A stretch of DNA of 64,000 nt from Avena insularis (Eukaryota > Streptophyta > Magnoliopsida > Poales > Poaceae): positions 115,566,685-115,630,684 of the forward strand of contig CM042694.1 in NCBI GenBank assembly GCA_023614405.1, read 5' to 3'. The translations under genes and the position numbers were made by a program. Below the pieces are notes generated by a model, which saw nothing but the letters and a program-made list of their open reading frames with translations, did not search any database and had not been told where the DNA came from. Of this stretch, positions 1 through 9,618 are shown piece after piece. How positions within the stretch are numbered: position 1 is the first letter of the stretch; the number at the start of each line of letters is the position of its first letter.

Positions 1-2284
1 TCGAGAGAGAAATTCCTTCTAAGAAAGGATCCATTCCGCAAGTAACAACAAAACTTTGGCTCTTCTGGATCTATGATAGAAGGTATACCCAATCGTTTCT
101 TTAGGGTATCCTATGAAGGCGCATTCTTACCAGTCTCGCAGATGGGTTCAGCTTATCAGTCAGAATTTCTTCTTTACATATGCTTCTCAGAACCTCAAAC
201 TTTGATGAACGATTAACTTAGGTTTCTTACCAAACCACAATTCAGACGCAAGTGTCAATAAGCTTTCAACGGATTTAGATGGTGCCCTATTTAAAGTGAA
301 TGCGCTACATCTCTAATGTATAGTTCCAAAATGATAGCCCGGTAAATGTCAAGAGACATCACAGACCTAACCATATCTAAGAGAGTTCGATTCTGACGAT
401 TAGGATCAATTCATTACTGTTGTGGTATTCCTACGGCGGTCAAGCTAACTAGATATTCCATATTTCTTCAAATGCATGCCATAACTCATAACTCAGATAT
501 TCACCTCGCAGCCGTAACGTTGAAACTTAATCTTCTTTGTTATTTAGTGATTTTCCACTTCACCTTGAAATTGTTTAAACTTCTCGAAAGTTTTGGACTT
601 GTTTCATAAAATAGACCTACCCGTATCTACTCAAGTCATGCTCAGCCGAAAGTGAGAATATAACGATATCCACTGCGTGATGCTACACTTCATTGGACCG
701 CATTAGCCAATATCGGTGATGTATTATTTCAATAAGTCTCGTAGTTTGCTCCATTATTCGAGGAGAATGAGTCTCTAGTCATTTTCCCATTAGACATGGC
801 GTCGATTTTCAAGTGATTCAAAATCAAGTGATTCCAAGAAGTCCATCGAGAATGGAGTTTCTTCATAACAGCTTAACTCAATGTGACCAGCACGATTGCC
901 ACATGTATGTAGAATTATCATTCAATTTTATTGGCTTTAGCATCTATGTTGTGAACATGTGTCATCACTACTATTTCGAGATTCAATAAGAATAAACCAT
1001 TTATCTCTCGAGGTGCACATTACCATAAAGATATTACTCATATAAATCACCTAATAACCTTTATTCTTAGACTTAAAAGAGTAACTGCCCTCAAGAATAA
1101 ACAAGATCCAATATAATGTTCATGTACTTAACGCTGGCACCAAATAACAATTATTTAAATTTAAAACTAATCCGAAGGTAGATGTAGAGGGGAGCGTGTG
1201 ACGATTGCTTATCACATCACAATGTCCTTTGGAGCCATTTCCAACGCCGTGATTGTCACCCTGCGTCTCTGCCGGTCTTGACATTCAGCGGCTCATTTCG
1301 AGTTACATATATGAGCAATCCAACCGAAGATCAAATACCTGAGCACTACTACGATTACTAGTAAGATACACATCAATAACATGTATATCAGAATATACCT
1401 TTCTTCTTGATGTTGTCGTTTCTTCGAGATCTGCTGTAGCATTGGGGCAATTCGCTTCGGTGACCAGCACTTTGCAAAAGAGAAGCACTCGGGCTTAGGC
1501 TTTTAGGACTAGCCTTGGGCTTCTTAGCAGTGCGGCGACTTTTCTGCCAGCCCTTCTTGAAGTTGCCCTTTTCTTAGGCTTGCACCTTGTTTCTTGAAAT
1601 TGGTGGTCTTTATTGACTATCAACACTTGGTGCTCCTTCTTGATCTCCACTTCAGCAGTTTTCAAGATGGGCGATAGTTCAGTAACGTCTTGTTCATGCG
1701 ATTGTATATTGTAGTTCATCACAAAGTTCTTATAACTTTCGATTGGCGGTGATTGGAGAATACGGTGAATCCCTAACTCATTAGGGAATCAAGTATCCCC
1801 AATTCTTGGAGCTTAGTCATTGCGTTTCCAGACATGGTGAGCACGTGCTGCTAATGAGCTTCTCTCTTCCATCTTGCGTGTAAGAACTTCCCTTGAGGCC
1901 TCACGTTTCCACGGGCCGCCAGTGAGTCTCAAAAATGAGCTTGATCTCCTTAATGATCTCAAGCGAATTGGTGGTGCTCCAAAAACACTTATCGGAGCTT
2001 CGCTTTCTAAGCGAAATCAGTACAGATGGCACCTACCTGAATCTGTGCGGCAAAGTAATGATTTTTCCGAGTGGGCGTATAACATTCTTTACGCTTACTC
2101 CAAGTGGGTATCATCTGCTGTGTGGGTCACCTAGCGTAAGCTCACTGAAACACATAGAGTCATCCTGTGCATTTCTGAAGGACACTCTTGGCACCACTCT
2201 TGAGGCGAATCCGTGAAGGTTGCTTCCATTGTTCTTAAGCTTTTCTTTCTAGGAACGATTCAAATTGATGGAGAGATTAGCCAT
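1..2284 (-). pseudogene. Copia-1 gag-protease-integrase relic
   Basis: The start of the gag-like frame is near 2284, and the sequence can be followed by similarity to Copia-2 through gag, the basic nucleocapsid tail and the integrase region to position 1. The frame is broken many times. The longest surviving gag piece is 1495-1722, which includes the stretch LKTAEVEIKKEHQVLIVNK. Differences from the right-arm copy come in clusters of 5-20 bp separated by identical tracts, for example near 30-70, 125-170 and 250-275. That is not the pattern of scattered point mutations. No functional product is expected. Confidence 0.85.
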
Positions 2285-3225
2285 AATCTATAAATAAATT
2301 GTGCAAGTAGTTTAGACTAAGTTTATGATAAATTGAGTTCAATTTTGAATTGCCAAATTAACTCAAGATTAACCTTGAATTTCAGACATGTATAGATAAA
2401 TCTGCTTCACCGTTGTATTCGCACACGCTTATTACTAATTGCTATCACATCCGATCATCACCGAGATGCTTGAGACGATTTACTTGTGTCTTAGCAACGG
2501 TGCAAACTAAGGGCTAACACTTTTATTACTTGAAATTTAGTGAGAGGGATCATCTTATAATGCTACCGTCATGATCTAAGCAATACAAGATGCATAAAGG
2601 ATTAACATCATAGGCAATTACATAATTAGTGTGATATGATATGGCCCTTTCTTCTTATGCCTTTGATCTCCATCTCAAAGCACGGACATGATCTCCATCA
2701 TCACTAGCATTGCGCCAAGGTCGTTAGGTGTATGCAGGTCTTAATGTAATTAAAGACAACCATTAGGCTCCCGTTGCCATATTACAACCTGTGATCATTG
2801 CATACATCAAATATAATCACAATCACATGATGGCCATATCACATCACAAAACCCCCAAAAACAAGTTAGACGCCTCTAATTTTTCTTTGCAAGTTTTACG
2901 TGGTTTGGGGCTTTCGAATAGAATGGATCTTACCACTGGCTGAACCACAACGTTGATACAAGTGCTATCAAGTGCAAAGTGTAGATTGGATCTATACTAT
3001 GATGGGAGACAGACACCCAAAAGCCACTTGTGCAAAGCAAGTTACACGTCAGCGTGGAGCAAGTCTCATGTGTGATGACATGTAAGGTTACCGAGCAACT
3101 TCATCCCACCATACCGCAAGATGCAAAGTACACAAAGCAAAAGACGGCACGAGCACCAACGCCCACAACATCATTGTGTTCTACTCGTGCAACAGATCTG
3201 CACATAGACAAGGCTCTGATACCAC
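2285..3225 (-). other. Copia-1 leader and PBS, non-coding
   Basis: Untranslated region between the PBS (3213-3224) and the gag start. It mirrors 7278-8265 of Copia-2. I see no gene; short open frames at 3030-3326 and on the opposite strand have no family signal. Confidence 0.75.
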
Positions 3226-4834
3226 TAATGGGTCGTAGCATGGAAAACAAAAAATTTCTACCACAAGAACGAACAAAACCCAGATCTAATCTATTAGACA
3301 TGAGCAACGAGATAGATCTGTACTAACCCTCGTAGAACCGAAAGCGTTACGAGATCGGATCTCGGGGTTGATGTAGTCGATCACTTGCCGATCTCAAGAT
3401 CGTGTGGACCGCCTAAGGGAGCGAATGGTCACACGTCTTGCAAGGAGTCGAGACCTTCCTCTCCCTGCTCCGGTGAGGCGGAGGTAGTAGATCTTCTCCA
3501 TGGAATCCCAGCGGCCTGATTGTGGTGGTGGTGGTGGAGGAGAGAATTCTGCAGGCTTCGCCTAAGCAGGCGGGCGAGAGAGAGGAGAGGCGGCTAGAGC
3601 TTGTTATGAGAGAGGGGTAGGAGGGGGTGCCCCTCCTTCTATTTAAGGAGGAGGCGCGCAGGGAGGCCGAGTCCTAGTAGGACTCCCCTCATGGCCGGGC
3701 GAGTTGGGAAGGGGAGGAGTCCTCCTCCCTAGAATCCGTGTCTCGCCCCACAAGGTTTCCTTGACCCTTTCTTGGTTGGCAAACACCAAGAACTCTTCTA
3801 GAACCTTCCGAACATTCGAAACCTTCTAGAATCTCCATACAAACACTGGAACATTTCCTACCTTAGAAAATGATCCCCAATATATGAATCTTATTCTCCG
3901 GGACAATTAGGATCTCCTCGTGATGTCACAGATCCAATCCAGACTCGAATAACATTCGGTCTCCAACGCACATTCCATATCTGCTTAAAACAACTTTGAA
4001 CCTTAAGTGTGTCACCCTACGCTCGTGAATATGGACATGATGAAGACACATCTCCGATCAATAACCATCAGCGGGATCCGGAGATCCATAACGGCTCCCA
4101 CATACTCAACGATGACTTTGTGATCGATAGAACCATTAACATACGAAACCAATTCCCTTTGTCACACGATATTCTACTTATACGAGGTTTGATCGTCGGT
4201 ATCTCTATACCTAGTTCTACCTCGTTACTAATAAGTACTCTTTACTCGTTCCATGTTATGTCATCCCTTGTGACCTAGTCACATAGCACAACTAACTAGA
4301 TGACATTCCACCGAGAGGGCCAGAGCATATCTATCCGTCATATGATGGACAAATCCCAATCTTGGTCCATGGGCTTCAACACATATTTCGAATACCCAAT
4401 GACACCTTTATAACCACCCGCTTATGAAGCGGTGTTTGATGTCATCAAAGTACCCATCCGGTGATGGTGATTAACATAACCTCATGGTGAATGATTAGGT
4501 TACTATGTATTTGAAAGCTTACAGAATGTCTGAACTTAATGACTTGATATTATGCTATGCTTACTATGGGTGTGTGTCCATCACATCATTCTCCTAATGA
4601 TACAACCTTGTTATTAATGACATCCAATGTCCATGATCAGGAAACCATGATCATCATTTAATCAACAAGCTAGTTCCACAAGAGGCTTACTAGGGACTCT
4701 TTTATGTTTACAAAACACACATGTATTAGTGTTTCCTTATAATACAATTATAGCATGGGATGTAAACATTCATCATAAACACAAAGATATAATATAACCA
4801 CTTTTATTATTGCCTCTTGGGCATATCTCCAACA
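3226..4834 (-). repeat. Copia-1 5' LTR
   Basis: In transcription orientation it begins TGTTGGAGATATGCCCAAGA (reverse complement ends at 4834) and ends next to the PBS. It is about 1609 bp long and carries a TATTTAAGG TATA-like box near 3640-3648. Compared with the Copia-2 5' LTR it is mostly identical, with short indels such as the one near 4520. It ends in TA rather than the canonical CA, a change shared with the Copia-2 5' LTR. Confidence 0.88.
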
Positions 4835-5237
4835 AACAGCGCCCGCAACCCCAAGAGAATGGACGTGTTGAGGACCCCGGGGGCTACCAGGTGTTGCAGT
4901 CTTTATAGCCTACATCCTCGGCTCCTGGCCCAGGCGTCCAACCGGGCACTTCAAAGTACGCTTTCATCATGAGGTGGCGGCGGCTAGGCCAGGAATTCCC
5001 TCACCAAGGCTCAAGTGGTCTCATGCACCATCACCTTCGATGCCAGCGACCACCTCGTCTCCACCAGGCCCGTTGGCACTCTCCCCCTGATCTGCACCCC
5101 CACCATCAACAACATTGCGGTGGCAAAGACCCTCATCGACGGAGGCGCTGGCCTAAAAGTGATCTCCACCGAAACCTTCACCCAGTTATAGGTACCGTAT
5201 GACAGGCTGATGCCAACCATGCTGTTCTCCGGGGTAT
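4835..5237 (+). pseudogene. Ty3/gypsy protease fragment (left arm)
   Basis: Plus-strand remnant of a gypsy pol. The coding sense includes the stretch NNIAVAKTLIDGGAG, with the DGG-type active-site context usual for plant gypsy elements of this kind, and continues past the point where the right arm stops. It carries frame breaks, including TAG at 5189-5191 and a scrambled patch near 4945-4970. The LIDGG motif and the CHHC knuckle seen in the parent element (13825-14540) suggest a Tat/Retand-type lineage, which is a family inference. Confidence 0.75.
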
Positions 5238-5262
5238 CACCTATCATCATTTAATCAACAAG
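5192..5262. other. Asymmetric spacer at the palindrome centre
   Basis: This 71 bp stretch separates the arms. Its left part continues the plus-strand gypsy protease coding sequence of the left arm through about 5237. Its right part (5243-5265, overlapping the right arm by CTA) is identical to 4650-4672 of the left-arm Copia LTR, in the same orientation. It therefore looks like a templated filler with a 3 bp overlap at the right junction. Confidence 0.85.
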
Positions 5263-5620
5263 CTATAACTGGGTGAAGGTTTCGGTGGAGATCACTTTTA
5301 GGCCAGCGCCTCCGTCGATGAGGGTCTTTGCCACCGCAATGTTGTTGATGGTGGAAACAGTGTCGGCGATCAGAGTGCCAACGGGCCTGGTGGAGACGAG
5401 GTGGTCGCTGGCATCGAAGGTGATGGTGCATGAGACCACTTGAGCCTTGGTGAGGGAATTCCTGGCCTAGCCGCCGCCACCTCGCGAGTGAGCAGCTTGA
5501 AGTGCCGGTTGGACGTCGGGGCCTGGGAGCCGTCGAGGATGTAGGCTATAGCACCCTGCAACACCTGGTAGCCCCCGGGGTCCTCAACACGTCCATTCTC
5601 TTGGGGTTGCGGGCGCTGTT
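5263..5620 (-). pseudogene. Ty3/gypsy protease fragment (right arm)
   Basis: Minus-strand counterpart of 4835-5191. The open stretch 5370-5645 includes SNRHFKLLTREVAAARPGIP upstream of the protease motif. At about 5345-5375 a short private patch replaces sequence that the left arm and the third copy near 13980 share. Its upstream end is the target site of Copia-2 (CTGTT, 5616-5620). Confidence 0.78.
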
Positions 5621-7276
5621 TGTTGGAGATATGCCCAAGAGGCAATAATAAAAGTGGTTATATTATATCTTTGTGTTTATGATGAATGTTTACATCCCAT
5701 GCTATAATTGTATTATAAGGAAACACTAATACATGTGTGTTTTGTAAACATAAAAGAGTCCCTAGTAAGCCTCTTGTGGAACTAGCTTGTTGATTAAATG
5801 ATGATCATGGTTTCCTGATCATGGACATTGGATGTCATTAATAACAAGGTTGTATCATTAGGAGAATGATGTGATGGACACACACCCATAGTAAGCATAG
5901 CATAATATCAAGTCATTAAGTTCGTATTGCTGTAAGCTTTCAAATACATAGTAACCTAATCCTTCGACCATGAGGTTATGTTAATCACCATCACCGGATG
6001 GGTACTTTGATGACATCAAACACCGCTTCATAACTGGGTGGTTATAAAGGTGTCATTGGGTATTCTGAAAATATGTGTTGAAGCCCATGGACCAAGATTG
6101 GGATTTGTCCATCCATATGACGGATAGATATGCTCTGGCCTTCCTCGTGGAATGTCATCTAGTTAGCTTGCAAGCATGTGACTAGGTCACAAGGGATGAC
6201 ATAACATGGAACGAGTAAAGAGTACTTATTAGTAACGAGGTAGAACTAGGTATAGAGATACCGACGATCAAACCTCGGATAAGTAGAATATCGTGTGACA
6301 AAGGGAATTGGTTTCGTATGTTAATGGTTCTATCGATCACAAAGTCATCGTTGAGTATGTGGGAGCCGTTATGGATCTCCAGATCCCGCTGATGGTTATT
6401 GATCGGAGAGGTGTCTTCATCATGTCTGCATATTCACGAACCGTAGGGTGACACACTTAAGGTTCAAAGTTGTTTTAAGCAGATATGGAATGTGCGTTGG
6501 AGACCGAATGTTGTTCGGAGTCTCGGATTGGATCCAGGACATCACGAGGAGATCCGGAATTGTCCGGAGAATAAGATTCATATATTGGGGATCATTTTCT
6601 AAGGTAGGAAATGTTCCAGAGTGTTTGTATGGAGATTCTAGAAGGTTTCGGAATGTTCTGGAAGGTTCTAGAAGAGTTCTTGGTGTTTACTTGAAAACCA
6701 AGAAAGGGTCAAAGGAAACCTTGTGGGGCGAGACACGGATTCGTGGGGGAGGAGGACTCCTCCCCCCTTCCCAACCCGCCGGCCATAGGAGGGGAGTCCT
6801 ACTAGGACTCGCCCTCCCCTGGCGCGCCTCCCTCCTTTAAATAGAAGGGAGGGGGCGCCCCCTCCTACCCCTCTCTCATAACAAGCTCTAGCCGCCGCCT
6901 CCTCCTTCGCTCTCGCCCGGCTTAGGCGAAGCCTGCAGAATTCTCCTCCACCACCACCACCACACCGTCGGGCTGGGATTCCATGGAGAAGATCTACTAC
7001 CTCACGTCACTGAACAGGGAGAGGAAGGTCCGCCGACGCAGTGACCGATCGCCTCCCGGCTTAGGCGAAGTCCACACGATCTTGAGATCGGCAAGTGATC
7101 GACTACATCAACCCCGAGATCCGATCTCGTAACGCTTTCGGTTCTACGAGGGTTAGTACAGATCTATCTCGTTGCTCATGTCTAATAGATTAGATCTTGG
7201 CTTTTATCTAGATTAGATCTGGGTTTTGTTCGTTCTTGTGGTAGAAATTTTTTGTTTTCCATGCTACGACCCATTA
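5621..7276 (+). repeat. Copia-2 5' LTR with promoter
   Basis: It starts TGTTGGAGATATGCCCAAGA and ends CCCATTA just before the PBS (1656 bp). A TATA-like box TTTAAATAG lies at 6836-6844 in a GC-rich setting, the usual core-promoter position for this family. Purine-rich GAAGGTTTCGGAATGTTC-type repeats lie at about 6630-6690. Confidence 0.92.
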
Positions 7277-7277
7277 G

Positions 7278-7289
7278 TGGTATCAGAGC
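7278..7289 (+). other. Copia-2 primer binding site
   Basis: TGGTATCAGAGC, one base after the LTR, is complementary to the 3' end of initiator tRNA-Met, the standard primer for plant Copia elements. Confidence 0.92.
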
Positions 7290-8265
7290 CTTGTCTATGT
7301 GCAGATCTGTTGCACGAGTAGAACACAATGATGTTGTGGGCGTTGGTGCTCGTGCCGTCTTTTGCTTTGTGTACTTTGCATCTTGCGGTATGGTGGGATG
7401 AAGCGGCTCGGGCTAACCTTACATGTCATCACACATGAGACTTGCTCCACGCTTGACGTGTAACTTGCTTTGCACAAGTGGCTTTGCGGGTGTCTGTCTC
7501 TCCCATCATAGTATAGATCCAATCTACACTTTGCACTTGATAGCACTTGTATCAACGTTGTGGTTCAGTTTCGTAGGTAAGATCTGTTCCTATTCGAAAG
7601 CCCCAAACCACGTAAAACTTGCAAAGAAAATTAGAGGCGTCTAACTTGTTTTTGCAGGGGTTTTGTGATGTGATATGGCCATCATGTGATTGTGATTATA
7701 TTTGATGTATGCAATGATCCTGGTTGTAATATGGCAACCGGCAGGAGCCTAATGGTTGTCTTTAATTCTGTTAAGACCTGCATGTCTATTCATCTTGTAA
7801 TAGCTTTATTCCAAGTAGTTGTAATGATGATGGACAACCATGAAGCCATCGACCTTGACGCAATGCTAGTGATGATGGAGATCATGTCCGTGCTTTGGAG
7901 ATGGAGATCAAAGGCATAAGAAGAAAGGGCCATATCATATCACACTAATTATGAATTGCCTATGATGTTAATCCTTTATGCATCTTGTATTGCTTAGATC
8001 GCGACGGTAGCATTATAAGATGATCCCTCTCACTAAATTTCAAGTAATAAAGTGTTCGTCCTTAGTTGGCACCGTTGCTAAGACTCGTCGTCTCGAAGCA
8101 TCTCGTGATGATCGGATGTGATAGATTCTACGTGTGCATACAACGGGTGCAAGCCAGATTTGCACATGCGGAAACTAAGGTTAATCTTGAGTTAATTTAA
8201 GAATTAAAATTGAACTCAATTTATCATAAACTTAGTCTAAACTACTTGCAAATTTGTTATAGATT
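7290..8265 (+). other. Copia-2 leader, non-coding
   Basis: Untranslated leader between PBS and gag. Compared with Copia-3 and Copia-4 it lacks roughly 200 bp beginning with the CGAGCCTAGCATGTACAGACATG segment (present at 20446 and 47693). Short frames here carry no recognisable domain. Confidence 0.75.
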
Positions 8266-9090
8266 ATGGCGAATCTCTCCATCAATTTGAATGCGTTCCT
8301 AGAGAAAGAAAAGCTTAAGAACAATGGAAGCAACTTCACGGACTGGCTCCGTGGTCTGAAGATTGTCCTCAGGGCTGGTCAGATGACCTATGTGCTCGAA
8401 GCACCGCTAGGTGACCCACCTGCAGATGATGCCACCGATGACGTAAAGAATGTTTACGCCACTCGGAAAAATCATTACTGCACAGTTCAGTGCCATCCTG
8501 TACGGTTTAGAAACGAAGCTCCAGAAGTGTTTTGAGCACCACGACCCGTTTGAGATCATTAAGGAGATCAAGCTCATTTTTGAGACTCACGCGGCCGTGG
8601 AGAGCTATGAGGCCTCCGAGAAGTTCTTTACCTGCAAGATGGAAGAGGGAAGCTCTGTTAGCGAGCACGTGCTCACCATGTCTAGGCACGCAAACTAACT
8701 CCAAGAATTGGGGATAACGATTCCTAATGAGTTAGGGATTCACCGTGTCCTCCAATCACTGCCACCGAGTTATAAGAACTTTGTGATGAACTACAATATG
8801 CACTGCATGAACAAGACGTTGCCTGAACTATCGTCCATGCTGAAAACTGCTGAAGTGGAGATCAAGAAGGAGCACCAAGTGTTGATAGTCAATAAGACCA
8901 CCAATTTCAAGAAACAGGGCAAGCCTAAGAAAAAGGGCAACTTCAAGAAGGACGGCAAGAAAGCTGCCGCACCTGCTAAGAAGCCCAAGGCTAGTCCTAA
9001 GCCTAAAACTGAGTGCTTCTACTGCAAGGGTGCTGGTCATCGAAGCGAATCGCCTAAGTACCGGCAGATCTCAAGAACAGCAACATCAAG
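8266..9090 (+). pseudogene. Copia-2 gag (capsid/nucleocapsid) relic
   Basis: The frame opens at 8266 (MANLSINLNAFLEKEKLKNN) with a gag amino terminus typical of the BARE/Angela group. A frameshift near 8470-8490 moves coding sense to another frame (IIKEIKLIFETHAAVESYEA), which is then cut by TAA at 8696-8698. It continues in the same frame from 8708. The lysine-rich nucleocapsid tail (GKPKKKGNFKKDGKKAAAPA) precedes a zinc knuckle CFYCKGAGH in which the last cysteine is not found at the expected spacing. Two or more breaks and a damaged knuckle indicate no working capsid protein. Confidence 0.88.
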
Positions 9091-9618
9091 AAGAAAGGTA
9101 TATTCGATATACATGTTATTGATGTGTATCTTACTAGTAGTCGTAGTAGTGCTCGGGTATTTGATCTTGGTTCGTTGCTCATATATGTAACTCAAACAGA
9201 GCTGCGGAATAAACAAGACCGGCAAGAGACGAGGTGACGGCGTTGAAATGGCTCCAAGGTTGATGTGATCGCCATTTACACGCCTCCTCTACATCTACCT
9301 TCGGGATTAGTTTTAAATTTAAATAATTGTTATTTGGTGCCCGCGTTAAGCATGAACATTATATCTGGATCTTGTTTATTGCGAGACGGTTACTCTTTTA
9401 AGTCTAAGAATAAAGGTTATTCGATTTATATGAGTAATATCTTTTATGGTAATGCACCTGAGATAAATGGTTTATTCTTATTGAATCTCGATAGTAGTGA
9501 TACACATGTTCACAACATAGATGCTAAACGAATAAAATTGAATGATAATTCTACATACATGTGGCAATCGCTGCCTTGGTCACATTGGAGTGAAGCGTAT
9601 GAAGAAACTCCATTCTGA
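9091..9618 (+). pseudogene. Copia-2 aspartic protease region relic
   Basis: Protein-like sense is spread over two frames. The frame reading DIHVIDVYLT runs through the expected protease active site, where the sequence reads FDLGS rather than the D-T/S-G of retroviral-type aspartic proteases. The next frame, 9265-9618, carries the downstream segment (LVLNLNNCYLVPALSMNIIS) leading into the GAG-pre-integrase domain. A frameshift near 9250 separates them, and another near 9560 leads into the integrase frame. Confidence 0.8.

Larger units (their letters stand above)
1..4834 (-). mobile_element. Copia-1: Copia LTR retrotransposon, minus strand, cut by the window edge
   Basis: BARE/Angela-like Copia element in reverse orientation. 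Visible parts are the 5' LTR (3226-4834), a PBS matching initiator tRNA-Met (reverse complement of TGGTATCAGAGC at 3213-3224), a leader, and decayed gag, protease and integrase sequence down to position 1. The gypsy base pairs next to the 5' LTR (AACAG, 4835-4839) are the reverse complement of the Copia-2 target duplication, so this is the inverted copy of Copia-2. RT, RNase H and the 3' LTR lie outside the window. Confidence 0.9.
1..5191. repeat. Left arm of a giant inverted repeat
   Basis: Read as reverse complement, this segment matches 5263 to about 10440 of the same window. It contains a minus-strand Copia internal region, its 5' LTR, and a plus-strand gypsy protease fragment, the exact mirror order of the right arm. 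The arm begins outside the window. Both arms share private features: the 5' LTR ends in CCATTA instead of CCATCA, and the Copia sits at the same base of the gypsy sequence (AACAG at 4835-4839, CTGTT at 5616-5620). That is expected of one insertion duplicated in inverted orientation, not of two insertions. Long identical tracts alternate with short scrambled patches. Confidence 0.93.
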
